In this document: positions 1 through 8,713 of the stretch, piece after piece | Layout of the letters: every line of letters begins with the position of its first letter | Numbering within the stretch: the first letter of the stretch is position 1 | Assembly (NCBI GenBank): GCA_910588235.1 | Contig: CAJUOQ010000003.1 | Span: 1 to 64,000, forward strand | Source of the DNA: an uncultured Atopostipes sp. | Lineage (GTDB): Bacteria > Bacillota > Bacilli > Lactobacillales > Carnobacteriaceae_A | Direction: 5' to 3' | Length of the DNA stretch: 64,000 nt | Position numbers and translations under genes: made by a program | Notes under the pieces: model-generated | Told to the model about the DNA's origin: nothing | The model's input: only the letters and a program-made list of their open reading frames with translations | Database searches by the model: none

Positions 1-64
1 ATGATGCTCTCAACGTTTATAGAGGTTATTATAGTTTAAGTGAATAATTCAGGTTCTTTATAGT

Positions 65-703
65 TTACTCCTCGATTTTTACAATCTTGGTTCCGTGAAA
101 TTGGTTCGTTGGTATTCGAGTTGCCAGCTCTTCATAATTTTCGGAAGTCACACCGCCACCAATTAAGATTTCAATGCGTCCATTCGCATAAGCGATCATC
201 TCACGCAACCACTCTTCATTCTCAAACACGGTACCTGTCCGACCGCCATGCGTTAAAATGCGCGTGACGCCTTGTGCGATCAGCCATTCCATTTCTTCTT
301 TCGCAGACGCTCGCGGAATTTCATCAAAGGCCATATGAAAAACAGTGGCCATGTCACCACTTAAGGTCACTAATTCTTCTACTTGTGCCCGGTGAATGCG
401 ATGCTCTTTGTTTAAACAACCAAAAATAACGGCATCCGTATTGAGCTTTTTCGCGCGGATTAAATCTTGCTTCATCATTTCAAATTCAACTTCATTATAA
501 ATAAAGTCGCCACCCCGCGGACGGATCATCGTCGCTACGGTTGCTTGGTGAGCATGTGCATACTTGATCGTTTGTTCAATCACCGCATAAGAAGGTGTCG
601 TTCCGCCTTGAGCCAAATTGTCGCATAACTCTATTCGCTGCGCTCCTTGTGCAATCGCCGCTGGAACTTTTGTAAAATTTTCAGCACAAAATTCAAGTAT
701 CAT
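65..703 (-). CDS. cutC: CutC family protein (copper homeostasis-type TIM barrel)
   Basis: A 212-residue protein that begins with the family's MxLEFCAEN pattern and carries IRPRGGDF near residue 60 and a GGGVTSEN segment near the C-terminus. These are hallmarks of the CutC TIM-barrel family. The family was named for a copper-tolerance phenotype in E. coli, but its biochemical activity is unsettled, so the role is only nominal. It is a stand-alone cytosolic gene, transcribed away from the RNase H gene. Length is slightly shorter than E. coli CutC but usual for Firmicutes. Confidence 0.9.
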   Translation of the reverse strand: MILEFCAENFTKVPAAIAQGAQRIELCDNLAQGGTTPSYAVIEQTIKYAHAHQATVATMIRPRGGDFIYNEVEFEMMKQDLIRAKKLNTDAVIFGCLNKEHRIHRAQVEELVTLSGDMATVFHMAFDEIPRASAKEEMEWLIAQGVTRILTHGGRTGTVFENEEWLREMIAYANGRIEILIGGGVTSENYEELATRIPTNQFHGTKIVKIEE

Positions 704-767
704 TTTATGACCCTTTCGTCTTTTAATCAGTCAGTGTTGTGAATAGTCTTTTTCCTTCTAAAACAAA

Positions 768-796
768 TTGACAATTCTTGATAGTTTAATTAAAGT
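768..796 (+). promoter_or_regulatory. Sigma-A promoter of the RNase H gene
   Basis: A perfect -35 TTGACA (768-773), a 17-bp spacer and -10 TAAAGT (791-796, 4/6) lie just upstream of a good ribosome binding site and the ATG at 819. The promoter overlaps the longest possible reading frame, which supports the internal start chosen for the gene. Confidence 0.6.
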
Positions 797-818
797 TAAA
801 GAAATATTGGAGGTTATT

Positions 819-1433
819 ATGAGTAAAAAGTATTATGCAGTACGTGTTGGCCGCAAGCCTGGGATCTACCAAACTTGGGATGAGGCCAAACAACAAGTTT
901 CTGGGTTTAAGCAAGCGGTCTTTCGTTCCTTTAAAACACGAACGGAAGCTGAAGATTTTCTACAAGGAGGCGTCGAACCGTCTAAAACGACAGTCACTGA
1001 TAAAGACACGCTGATCGCTTATGTGGATGGGTCTTTTGATAAACATTCGCAACGTTATAGTTTTGGCGTCGTTTTAATTCACGACAACGAAGTGCTGGAT
1101 ACCTTAAGTCGCGTCGGCAATAATCCAAAATATCAGGGCAGCTGGCAAATTGCCGGCGAAGTTTTTGGAGCGCTGCATGCGATCCACTGGGCAATTCAAC
1201 AGGGTTATAAACAAATCATCATTCATTATGATTATCTCGGCATCGAAAAATGGGCGCGCGGCGAATGGCGAACCAACAAACCTGTTTCGCAAGATTATGT
1301 AGCCACCTATCGCAAACTCGCACCCAAAATCGAGGTCCAATTTGTCAAAGTTAAAGCCCATTCGGGGATTAAATACAATGAACTCGCGGATCAAATCGCA
1401 AAAGACGCATTAAAACAGACCCCTGCTCAATAA
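819..1433 (+). CDS. rnhA: Ribonuclease HI with N-terminal viroplasmin (Cauli_VI) domain
   Basis: Degrades the RNA strand of RNA:DNA hybrids. Residues about 3-50 (KKYYAVRVGRKPGIYQTW...) form the viroplasmin/Cauli_VI hybrid-binding domain. The RNase H fold follows, with the acidic catalytic set visible as YVDGSFD, GEVFGALHAI, HYDYLGIEKW and NELADQIAKD. The ATG at 819 is preferred because GGAGG sits 6 nt upstream; the longer frame starting at 768 would begin inside the -35 box. The 204-residue length matches other two-domain Firmicutes RNases HI. Confidence 0.93.
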   Translation: MSKKYYAVRVGRKPGIYQTWDEAKQQVSGFKQAVFRSFKTRTEAEDFLQGGVEPSKTTVTDKDTLIAYVDGSFDKHSQRYSFGVVLIHDNEVLDTLSRVGNNPKYQGSWQIAGEVFGALHAIHWAIQQGYKQIIIHYDYLGIEKWARGEWRTNKPVSQDYVATYRKLAPKIEVQFVKVKAHSGIKYNELADQIAKDALKQTPAQ

Positions 1434-1435
1434 TT

Positions 1436-1657
1436 TTATAAATCAATCTCTGCTAGAATTTCCTGCAGGGATTCCAGCTCTTCATTCGTTAATGTGATGC
1501 CCTTACCCATTTTCGTATGGTCGGGGCTCCAATCGCGGATGTCAAATTTCGGTGGGCGTTCATTCCAACTCACTAAATTCAACTCTTTCGTCCAACCACT
1601 AGGAGATGTGGACAACACCCCTAATTCTTCCATAATTTCATATTTAAAATCTGCCAT
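1436..1657 (-). CDS. YdbC-like PC4-fold protein
   Basis: A 73-residue protein resembling YdbC, the small bacterial homologue of the eukaryotic PC4 coactivator that binds single-stranded nucleic acid as a dimer. The visible matches are the N-terminal MADFKYEI, the GWTKELNLVSWN segment and the C-terminal helix LTNEELESLQEIL. I chose the ATG at 1657 because GAGGTG lies 6 nt upstream; the longer frame adds only three residues. It ends 3 bp from the end of the convergent RNase H gene, so their transcripts must overlap. Confidence 0.8.
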   Translation of the reverse strand: MADFKYEIMEELGVLSTSPSGWTKELNLVSWNERPPKFDIRDWSPDHTKMGKGITLTNEELESLQEILAEIDL

Positions 1658-1733
1658 TTTTTTCACCTCTTTTATTATTTACATCTCTATTATAGTATAA
1701 CGTGTGGCTTTTTCTAAATATTTCGCGTAAACA

Positions 1734-1776
1734 AAAACTTTCCTAAAAGGCATCTGCCCTTCAAGGAAAGTTTTTT
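1734..1776. terminator. Bidirectional intrinsic terminator
   Basis: An AAAACTTTCC / GGAAAGTTTT stem is flanked by A- and T-runs. It serves the minus-strand glycerophosphodiesterase gene that ends at 1785. Confidence 0.75.
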
Positions 1777-1784
1777 ATAATCGA

Positions 1785-2702
1785 TTAAATTCCTGCTTCT
1801 ACTTCGGTCAGTACTCGTCGCAAGCGATCCGGATAGTCCGTCATAATACCATCCACACCTTTTTCAATTAACTCACGCATCGTCTCTTCCTCGTTAATCG
1901 TCCAATAATAAACCGACATATTCCGATCGTTCGCACTCTGGATAATATTATTCGTCGTTAAATTATACCCTTCCGCTTCCGTCGGCAATTGTAGCGAATC
2001 GACATTCGTTTTTGCTAAACCATTCAAATACGGGACATGTTTTGTCACAAATCCACGCACTTCTTGTTCGCCCGCACCAATCGGAATCTGTCCTTGCGTC
2101 ACTTCTTCAAAACGCTCGATGATTGCTTGGTCAAAACTGCCGACCATCACTTGCTCTTCCATCTGGTATTCTTGAATGAGGCGCCAAAGTTCTTGAATGA
2201 CCTCTTCATATAATTCAGGCGCATTCGTGTCTTTCATTTCAATTAAATGCCGTTGATTAGGGTACTTCTCGAACACTTCAGCCACTGTCGGAATGTAAAC
2301 CCCTTGATCTCGATAAGTGTGTGCGCCATTTTCATCGACAAATTGATAACCTGCATCCAATGCTTGGACTTCAGCCAACGTCATCTCGTTGACTTTTCCA
2401 GTACCATTTGTAGTCCGATCGACGGTATTATCATGGATCACCACTAAATGGCCATCCTTTGTTAGATGGGTGTCGTACTCAAACATATCCACCTCTAACT
2501 GCGCTGAGGTCGCAAAAGCCGCCAAGGTGCCTTCCGGTGCTAGTCCACGCCCGCCCCGATGCGCAATGTTTAAAATGTCCGGATCATCCGCTTGATAAAA
2601 AGCTCGCGCTGGACGTTTTTCAACAGGCCATAGAAAAATCAACAACCATACGTCTGCTACCACAGCTAAAAGTCCACCAATTATTTTTAGAATTTTCTTC
2701 AA
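1785..2702 (-). CDS. Membrane-anchored glycerophosphodiester phosphodiesterase
   Basis: Hydrolyses glycerophosphodiesters to glycerol-3-phosphate and an alcohol. Residues about 4-26 form one N-terminal transmembrane helix, so the catalytic domain probably faces outward. GDPD motifs are present: NIAHRGG with the catalytic His, APEGT (usually PENT), EYDTHLTKDGHLVVIHD with metal and catalytic residues, and LIEMKD. The C-terminal YYWTINEEE and GVDGIMTDYP complete the TIM barrel. 305 residues. The CPBP-like gene lies 21 bp upstream in the same direction, so co-transcription is likely. Substrate (lipid head groups or teichoic acid) is inference. Confidence 0.92.
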   Translation of the reverse strand: MKKILKIIGGLLAVVADVWLLIFLWPVEKRPARAFYQADDPDILNIAHRGGRGLAPEGTLAAFATSAQLEVDMFEYDTHLTKDGHLVVIHDNTVDRTTNGTGKVNEMTLAEVQALDAGYQFVDENGAHTYRDQGVYIPTVAEVFEKYPNQRHLIEMKDTNAPELYEEVIQELWRLIQEYQMEEQVMVGSFDQAIIERFEEVTQGQIPIGAGEQEVRGFVTKHVPYLNGLAKTNVDSLQLPTEAEGYNLTTNNIIQSANDRNMSVYYWTINEEETMRELIEKGVDGIMTDYPDRLRRVLTEVEAGI

Positions 2703-2723
2703 TGCTCTCTTCCCCTTTTCTTC

Positions 2724-3545
2724 TTAACCACTGATTCCTGCTATAACAAATGTCCCTAAAATGATGAACAGATTAGTCAATAAATGACTCAAAGCCGCTG
2801 CTTCAAAATGAAATTTCGCATACAACCAACCATATAACATACCATCTAGGACATTAAGCAGGAATAAACGTAACCATAAAACAGCCGTTAAATCGATCAT
2901 ACCTGCCATTGAGCTGTACTGTGAAAAGCCATAAAGAATCGCGGTAAAAGTAAAGCCAATCACATAATGCAGTTGGGTGACTTGTTTCCCTTTAGCACTT
3001 AACACATAAACTAACGCCGTCATCACACCCCACCGCAAAAGAAGTTCCTGCCCTAAACCACCATAGAGTAAATTGGACAAAACTTGCCACATATTTAACT
3101 CTGTAAAAGTAGGAGCGAACGCTTCTGGTAGTCCATTTTGAAAAACAAAGTCAAAGCCTATATTTAAAAGAGCTAATCCTACAGCGAAAAGGACAACAAA
3201 AGGTACGCTATCTGCCAGAGTATATGATTGCTGTTCCGTCAACGCGGGTGCTCTATTTTCTACTTTTTCACTGATCAAGGAGCGCAAGTTCACCTTCTCC
3301 GCATACCGGTGACCACCATAAATAGCTACAATCCCTAAAAGTAACGGCTGAATCACTGCCAATCCCGCAAATTGATGCGGCGTGTAGGCAAAACTTTCAC
3401 CCACAATCTCTAAATAAACTTCTGCTTGCGCTAATAATACCGGATAATAAGTCGCTAAACCTAACAAATACAACCCTAGAAAAACGAGAAATCCTCGCCA
3501 AGGATACTTACTGCTATTCGAAACCTCGCCATTTTTTACATTCAT
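2724..3545 (-). CDS. CPBP-like polytopic membrane protein
   Basis: About 273 residues with roughly seven or eight hydrophobic segments. The segment GLGQELLLRWGV recalls the EExxxR motif of CPBP/Abi intramembrane proteases, with the first Glu replaced by Gln. A later ALSHLLTN offers the expected His. Loss of the first Glu makes proteolytic activity uncertain; it could be a divergent or non-catalytic member. The start is ambiguous among closely spaced ATGs at 3545, 3557 and 3560; 3545 has GAGGAG four bases upstream. It probably forms an operon with the phosphodiesterase. Confidence 0.6.
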   Translation of the reverse strand: MNVKNGEVSNSSKYPWRGFLVFLGLYLLGLATYYPVLLAQAEVYLEIVGESFAYTPHQFAGLAVIQPLLLGIVAIYGGHRYAEKVNLRSLISEKVENRAPALTEQQSYTLADSVPFVVLFAVGLALLNIGFDFVFQNGLPEAFAPTFTELNMWQVLSNLLYGGLGQELLLRWGVMTALVYVLSAKGKQVTQLHYVIGFTFTAILYGFSQYSSMAGMIDLTAVLWLRLFLLNVLDGMLYGWLYAKFHFEAAALSHLLTNLFIILGTFVIAGISG

Positions 3546-3795
3546 TCTTCTCCTCATCATCTCCTCATCGTTTTAATATTCATTTTACTATACTCTTGAG
3601 TAAAACGTAACAGCTGCCGAAAAACTTTCTTTTTTCTTTGGCGGCTGACACTTTTGGAAAGGTCCACCATTGATTCAGACTAAATTTCAAGTAGTTCCTC
3701 CTGCTATTTTCCATAAAATGTAAGCCTTTAAGTTGACAGTTCTAAGGGATAAGTGGCTAAATAAGATTGTACAAATCATAAAGGAGGAATAGAAA

Positions 3796-4053
3796 ATGGC
3801 AAAACACGATGATGATCGAGGAAATTATTTTGAAAAAAGAGCAGGAACAGAAAATGCTCGCTTCCACGTCGTTCCGGGTGATGATAAAAAATGGGCGGTT
3901 AAAAAGGAAGGTGAAGACAAACCCGTTTATACAACGGATGACCGCAACGAAGCGATCGAAGAAGCCGATAAAAGAGCTGAAGACGCAGGCACAAAAGCAA
4001 TTATCCACAATGAAGATGGACAAATTGAGAAACAAGACGAATACGACCAATAG
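3796..4053 (+). CDS. DUF2188 family small protein
   Basis: An 85-residue, highly charged protein. The core RFHVVPGDDKKWAVKKEGEDK followed by a helix with ADKRAEDAG and a strand with AIIHNEDGQIE matches DUF2188, a small family of unknown biochemical function. AAAGGAGG is 9 nt upstream of the ATG. A TTGACA at about 3734 with weak -10 sequences may be its promoter. It is a single-gene unit closed by a strong hairpin terminator. Confidence 0.85.
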   Translation: MAKHDDDRGNYFEKRAGTENARFHVVPGDDKKWAVKKEGEDKPVYTTDDRNEAIEEADKRAEDAGTKAIIHNEDGQIEKQDEYDQ

Positions 4054-4057
4054 CGAT

Positions 4058-4086
4058 AAAAAAGCAGACACAACGTCTGCTTTTTT
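4058..4086 (+). terminator. Intrinsic terminator of the DUF2188 gene
   Basis: An AGCAGAC / GTCTGCT stem followed by six T. A nearly identical hairpin recurs at 4358-4389, on the other side of the 42-bp repeat array. Confidence 0.8.
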
Positions 4087-4122
4087 CATTAGATCTATAG
4101 ATTTTCTTTATAAAAGAAGCCT

Positions 4123-4290
4123 CAGAGCATCGAAAACGGAAAACGTGAGCACGAGAGGTAAGCTCGTGAGCATGAAACTCAAAAACGTAACTACGAACAC
4201 TGGGCTCGTGAACACGAAACCTAGGAACGTGACCGCGAGCAGCAGGTCTGTGAGCACGAAACTCAAAAATGTGCTCACGAGCGCTCTCTC
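4123..4290. repeat. Array of four 42-bp repeats (locus A)
   Basis: Four consecutive 42-nt units start at 4123, 4165, 4207 and 4249. Each contains CGTGAGCACGAAACTC-like and CGTGxxCACGAG-like halves that can fold back on each other. The period equals 14 codons, so an open frame crosses the array, but it has no ribosome binding site or recognisable protein. The same period and architecture recur near 9.6 kb and 30.4 kb, with a single unit at 24.9 kb. Confidence 0.85.
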
Positions 4291-4357
4291 CCATCAAAAA
4301 AGCACTCTTAACAAATTCCGTTCCCTCGAAATCATCTTAGATATAAATTTTAGTCAT

Positions 4358-4389
4358 TAAAAAAAGCAGACACGAGGTCTGCTTTTTTA
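4358..4389. terminator. Terminator 3' of the MFS gene
   Basis: An AGCAGAC / GTCTGCT stem with A- and T-runs on both sides. It is nearly identical to the hairpin at 4058-4086 and serves the minus-strand gene that ends at 4400. Confidence 0.75.
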
Positions 4390-4399
4390 TGTTATTCGA

Positions 4400-5638
4400 T
4401 TAAGCTTCTGATTTGGCCACTTCGTAAGCTTCTGATGGAACTTTTCCAAGAACTTTGACTATGATCAAGCCACCTATAACCGTTGCGATTAAGGAGACAA
4501 AGACCATCCCACCTGTTCCTAGACTATCAATCAACATACCACCTAAGAAGCTGGCAAATACGTTACTGGCAGTTATACCAATCGTAAATAAAGTTTGTCC
4601 TTTGAATAGATCTTTTTCATGGACTTTATTTTTAATATATTGGACGGCTGCTGGATAAGCGAGCGCGTAAGATCCAAATTGTAGAAATTGCGAGATATAA
4701 ATCATTGTCAAGTTCGTAGCAAAGAACATTAACACGACTTTCGCCACAAAAAAGATGGCGGATAATTTCAACCAGAAAGCAGTCGAACGTTTTTTAACGA
4801 GCCAGTCAAAATTCATCATAATGGGAATTTCTACGGCTGCGGCAATAAAGATGGCCAACCCAACTGCACTACTATCTCCCCCTAAAGGAGTCACAATATT
4901 AATCAGAAACGTATTAATCATTGTTTGCGCAAAGAGAACAAATCCTAAACCAATAATAATATAAACAAGTTCACGGTATTCACTTAAAAAGCTCATTAAT
5001 GATTGCTCGGAAACTGGAACGGATTCTCTTTGATGGTTCATTTCTTGTTCCTCTTGTTCAGGGACTTCTTCAATAGCTAATTCATGTTTTGGTAATTTAT
5101 ATGAACGTACAACTAAAATAAAGATAAAAGCAAGACCCATATAAAAGACCGGTAAGATACTTGAAGAAGTTTTTTCGATGACAAATCCTAGCAATAGAGT
5201 AATTAATGCATAGGAAAGACTACCGAAACCACGAGCGATTCCATATTTAATATGGATCCCTTCTTCTTCATAGATAAAAGCTAAAGAGTTTACAAATGGT
5301 GTACTGGATTGAACAAAAGAAAATGCGAGAATAGCGGATAATAAAAAGATAGCAAATGATGGAATAAATAATAAGAGTGCAGAGGAGACGATCACAACGA
5401 GTAAAAGGACGGTTAACATATCTTGGAGTTTAACGGATTTGTTTCGATTGGTGTAGTTAGCGAAAAATGTCTGAACGGCAATGGATAAAACATTAGAGAG
5501 AGCTAAAATAATTCCGATGGTTGAGTTTGTGAGTCCTTTATCCAACATAAAGATGGAGGCAAATGCGAGCATTGCAGCGAGTAGTCCTGAATTCAACGCT
5601 TGGCTGGCAGAGTACTTCCAATTCAGTTGTTTTTGCAT
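4400..5638 (-). CDS. MFS transporter (MFS_1-like, possibly sugar/H+ symporter)
   Basis: 412 residues with about 12 predicted transmembrane segments split by a charged central loop (about residues 195-212, EVPEQEEQEMNHQRE). The pattern resembles the LacY/nucleoside-symporter-like MFS_1_like group, with a hydrophobic N-terminus followed by NYTNRNKS at the first cytoplasmic loop. The substrate cannot be read from the sequence. It is a single gene with a terminator on its 3' side and no partner enzymes nearby. Confidence 0.78.
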   Translation of the reverse strand: MQKQLNWKYSASQALNSGLLAAMLAFASIFMLDKGLTNSTIGIILALSNVLSIAVQTFFANYTNRNKSVKLQDMLTVLLLVVIVSSALLLFIPSFAIFLLSAILAFSFVQSSTPFVNSLAFIYEEEGIHIKYGIARGFGSLSYALITLLLGFVIEKTSSSILPVFYMGLAFIFILVVRSYKLPKHELAIEEVPEQEEQEMNHQRESVPVSEQSLMSFLSEYRELVYIIIGLGFVLFAQTMINTFLINIVTPLGGDSSAVGLAIFIAAAVEIPIMMNFDWLVKKRSTAFWLKLSAIFFVAKVVLMFFATNLTMIYISQFLQFGSYALAYPAAVQYIKNKVHEKDLFKGQTLFTIGITASNVFASFLGGMLIDSLGTGGMVFVSLIATVIGGLIIVKVLGKVPSEAYEVAKSEA

Positions 5639-5880
5639 GAATAATCCTACCTTTTTAATTTTTGTTTGTGTGAGGTGTTTTCAACAGTTTGAATATCTTA
5701 CAAAGAAAAGTGGGAGATGTAAAGGGGTTTTTGAAAGTTTTTTAAATTCTTTTCAACAGGCTCTATTCCTTTGTTTGTAAAGGGTTTTCATGGTCCGCTA
5801 TCTTAGAAAAGAATGAAGATTGAATGTGAATGTTGGTCATATTCTTATTTTAAGAAATATACATTTTGACATAAGAATAA

Positions 5881-5953
5881 CCTCCAAAGGTTAGTTTTTC
5901 ACTCTAGCTTTGGAGGCCGCCTCGTAGTTGCTAAATAACTACGGTTTTATTTT
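5881..5953. terminator. Tandem hairpins between divergent-ended genes
   Basis: A CCTCCAAAG / CTTTGGAGG stem is followed by a CGTAGTT / AACTACG stem with a T-rich tail. They lie at the 3' end of the minus-strand Cof-type phosphatase gene. Confidence 0.65.
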
Positions 5954-5955
5954 TT

Positions 5956-6777
5956 TTATGCTTCAGGATTTAAAATAAATTTTTCAATGACTTCATGAAT
6001 GGCATCTTCTTCATGGGTGGCTTTAGCAATGTAATCCATTTTTTCTTTTAAATCCGGTACCATGTTTTGCACACCGACGGCTAAACCAGCCGTTTCCAGC
6101 ATCGGTAAATCATTAAAGTTATCCCCGATTGCGATCGTCTCCTCGATGTCGATTCCTAAATGATCCGCTAAGAAACGAATACCCGCACCTTTGTTGACGC
6201 CTTTTTGATTAAATTCAAGGTAACGGTTGCTCGAATAACTCACATCACTATCTTGCGTAATGCCTTTTAAGTCTTCAGCGATTTTTTCCAAATACTCACG
6301 ATCTGTATTCATATATAATACTTTGACAATCTCTTCGTCTTTTAAGAAATCAATATCTTTACGATCAATTTCGATGACTTCCATCTTCGTTTTTAGATGT
6401 TCGCGCTCTTCCTCGACTAAGTTATAAACGTAAACTTCTTCTTGCGTATAGACATGGATACAAACATCGTAATCTAAACCGCGCTTATATAATTCCGAAG
6501 CAAATTCAAAAGAGATCCCTTCAAAATGAAGTAATCGGTTCCCCTTATTTTCAGTCACCGCGCCTCCATTAAAAGAAATGACGTACTCATCCGCTTGATC
6601 ATATAAACCGATCTCCTGTAGAGTTCCTTGGACTGTTTGATAACCTCGACCGGTTGCTAAAACAAACTTCACGCCCTGTTCATCCGCTTTTTGAATAGCT
6701 GCCACGTTCTTCTGCGAGACCGTATTATCTAAAGATAAAAGCGTCTCATCCAAATCACATGCGATTAATTTATACAC
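5956..6777 (-). CDS. Cof-type HAD-IIB family phosphatase
   Basis: A 273-residue cytosolic hydrolase of the haloacid dehalogenase superfamily. Motif I is ACDLDETLL with the nucleophile Asp, motif II is LATGRGYQT, and motif IV is IAIGDNFNDLPML. The C2B cap lies in between (about residues 85-190). Members dephosphorylate sugar phosphates, FMN or similar metabolites, and the specific substrate is unknown. It is a stand-alone gene. Confidence 0.92.
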   Translation of the reverse strand: MYKLIACDLDETLLSLDNTVSQKNVAAIQKADEQGVKFVLATGRGYQTVQGTLQEIGLYDQADEYVISFNGGAVTENKGNRLLHFEGISFEFASELYKRGLDYDVCIHVYTQEEVYVYNLVEEEREHLKTKMEVIEIDRKDIDFLKDEEIVKVLYMNTDREYLEKIAEDLKGITQDSDVSYSSNRYLEFNQKGVNKGAGIRFLADHLGIDIEETIAIGDNFNDLPMLETAGLAVGVQNMVPDLKEKMDYIAKATHEEDAIHEVIEKFILNPEA

Positions 6778-7013
6778 TGATAATCCTCCGTCTACTTTTT
6801 ATTTTTCAAATATATTCTCCGTTAGTCTATCATGAACAACTGCAAAGATAAAAAGCACGGACCATTTTTATACAAACAGCCCCTGCTTTTAATCTATTTT
6901 CTTTATTCATTTTTCTATCATTCTTTTCGGATCATTTATTCCGTACTCTCGTAGTATCGACTCCATCATTATAGAAGTCCACATCTCCTAAAGCGAGGAA
7001 CTTTCACCTCTTC

Positions 7014-7784
7014 TTAAAAATCTTGTCTTTGAAATTTTAGAATAGCCAAGATAGCAGTCACGAGCAACCAAATACCGAGAACTAGAAAACTGGCAGTAGT
7101 GCCGATATATTCGAGTGATTGTGTAGCGACTGTTCCCGATAAATTATGGAGCGCTATTTCTGGAAACAGCGGGAGGAAAAGTTCTTGGATAGTCTCCGTA
7201 AACATCCGGATTAAAGCCGGTAAAAACATCACCAATAAAGAAAAGACGATGCCACCGCCGCTACTGCCGAACAGAAAGGTCGCAGCTACGGTCATTAAGC
7301 TATAAAAGACGGGCATCAAAAACACCCCTACAATAAATTGCCACACTTCAGAATCTCCCAGTGAGAGTAAGGACTGGTCATTCGCAGCTAAGATGAACTG
7401 TGTGCTGCCGAAAATCAAACCAACCATTACAAAACTCATTCCCCCAGCCACTAATAAATAAGTGATGAATTTGCCGAGGAAAAATTTTATACGATTAGGC
7501 GTCGCACCAAGGGTTAAGCGGATGCCATTCGTTGAAAATTCTCTGCCAATCGTTATAGACGTAAAAGCAATCAATAAGATCGCTCCTAAATCGACCCCCA
7601 ACATATTCGCAGAAAAGATATTCATCGGGGTTAGCTCACCCAACGTTCGCCCTTGAGTGACGTTCGTGGTCAGCGTGAAAAGAGCGCCGAGCAAGACACT
7701 CACGAACACGATCGTTGTTAAAAATATTTTAGCTGTTCTTAAAAATAAAATCTGTTTAAGATTCGCTTGTATGGCATGTCTCAT
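7014..7784 (-). CDS. ABC exporter permease (ABC-2 type)
   Basis: 256 residues with six hydrophobic segments typical of ABC-2 type permeases. These resemble the permease halves of bacitracin/lantibiotic-immunity-like exporters: N-terminal ANLKQILFLRTAKIF, then the GREFSTNGIRLTLGATPNRIKFFLGKF loop between helices. It overlaps the ATPase gene by 4 bp, so the two are translationally coupled. The pair is controlled by the MerR regulator encoded just upstream. The cargo is unknown; drug or peptide export is the usual role. Confidence 0.85.
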   Translation of the reverse strand: MRHAIQANLKQILFLRTAKIFLTTIVFVSVLLGALFTLTTNVTQGRTLGELTPMNIFSANMLGVDLGAILLIAFTSITIGREFSTNGIRLTLGATPNRIKFFLGKFITYLLVAGGMSFVMVGLIFGSTQFILAANDQSLLSLGDSEVWQFIVGVFLMPVFYSLMTVAATFLFGSSGGGIVFSLLVMFLPALIRMFTETIQELFLPLFPEIALHNLSGTVATQSLEYIGTTASFLVLGIWLLVTAILAILKFQRQDF

Positions 7785-8713
7785 GAAATAGTCTCTCCTC
7801 CTTCTTTCGATTCATCCTGCGTAACGTAATCTATTTTTCCTTCGGTTAATTCTATAAATAAATCTTCCAGCGACGGTTGTGTTTTCGTTAATTCATATAA
7901 GGCGAGGTTGTTTTGTTTGGCAATTTCTCCAATTGTTTCTAACTCGATCTTTCTGACTTGTAGTCTTTCTTTTTCTGCGCGCACAACCGCTCCCTCATTT
8001 TCTAGAAGCTCTTTCAGCGCGCCATTATCCTCACTGCGGACGAGAATATGTGCACTCAAACTTCGTTGCGCCATCTCTTCGATGGTCATCTCTGCGATGA
8101 GTTCACCTTGGGCTAGCACAATAATTTTTTCAGCAATCGCTTGAATTTCACTCATCAAATGACTCGAAACCAGCACCACCTTCCCCTCTGCGGCCAGATT
8201 TTTCGTTAACTCTCGTAGCCACTGAATCCCATCCACATCTAAACCATTAAAGGGTTCATCAAAAATGATCGTCTCCGGATCGCCCAATAAAGCAGTCGCT
8301 ATGCCTAATCGTTGCTTCATCCCTAATGAAAATTCTTGAATCTTTTTATTCGCGACATCCCGTAACCCTGTTTGCTGAAGCACTTCTTCGGGCCTATTTT
8401 GAGCGAGACCGCCTGCGGTCGCCATAATATCTAAGTGTTGTTTGGCCGTTAACTGTGCATCAACGGCATAACTATCGATTAAAGCCCCAACTTCTGTCAG
8501 TGGCTTGGTTAAATCTTTATAGTCTTCTCCATTGACCGTTACGGTTCCACTCGTTGGGCGCGTCAAGCCTAAAATCATTTTCATCGTGGTCGTTTTTCCC
8601 GCTCCATTGGGCCCTAAAAAGCCGGTCACAAATCCTGGACTGATGTTTAAAGATAAATCATTGACCGCCGTCGCGTCTTTATATTTTTTGGTTAAATGAT
8701 GCATTTCAATCAT
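7781..8713 (-). CDS. ABC exporter ATPase
   Basis: 310 residues. Walker A is GPNGAGKTT (about residues 34-42), the signature is FSLGMKQRLG (a common variant in ABC-2 exporters), and Walker B is TIIFDEPFNGLD, followed by the H-loop in SSHLMSEI. A C-terminal extension of about 90 residues is the accessory domain seen in BcrA-like ATPases. It is the middle gene of a merR-ATPase-permease operon with 4-bp overlaps at both junctions. Confidence 0.93.
   Translation of the reverse strand: MIEMHHLTKKYKDATAVNDLSLNISPGFVTGFLGPNGAGKTTTMKMILGLTRPTSGTVTVNGEDYKDLTKPLTEVGALIDSYAVDAQLTAKQHLDIMATAGGLAQNRPEEVLQQTGLRDVANKKIQEFSLGMKQRLGIATALLGDPETIIFDEPFNGLDVDGIQWLRELTKNLAAEGKVVLVSSHLMSEIQAIAEKIIVLAQGELIAEMTIEEMAQRSLSAHILVRSEDNGALKELLENEGAVVRAEKERLQVRKIELETIGEIAKQNNLALYELTKTQPSLEDLFIELTEGKIDYVTQDESKEGGETIS

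Noticed and set aside
4123..4290. CRISPR array
   Set aside because: Units are directly adjacent without unique spacers of equal length, they vary from copy to copy, and no cas gene is present.
3809..4360. Plus-strand 183-codon frame across the 42-bp array
   Set aside because: It starts inside the DUF2188 gene in another frame and owes its length to the repeats. There is no separate ribosome binding site.
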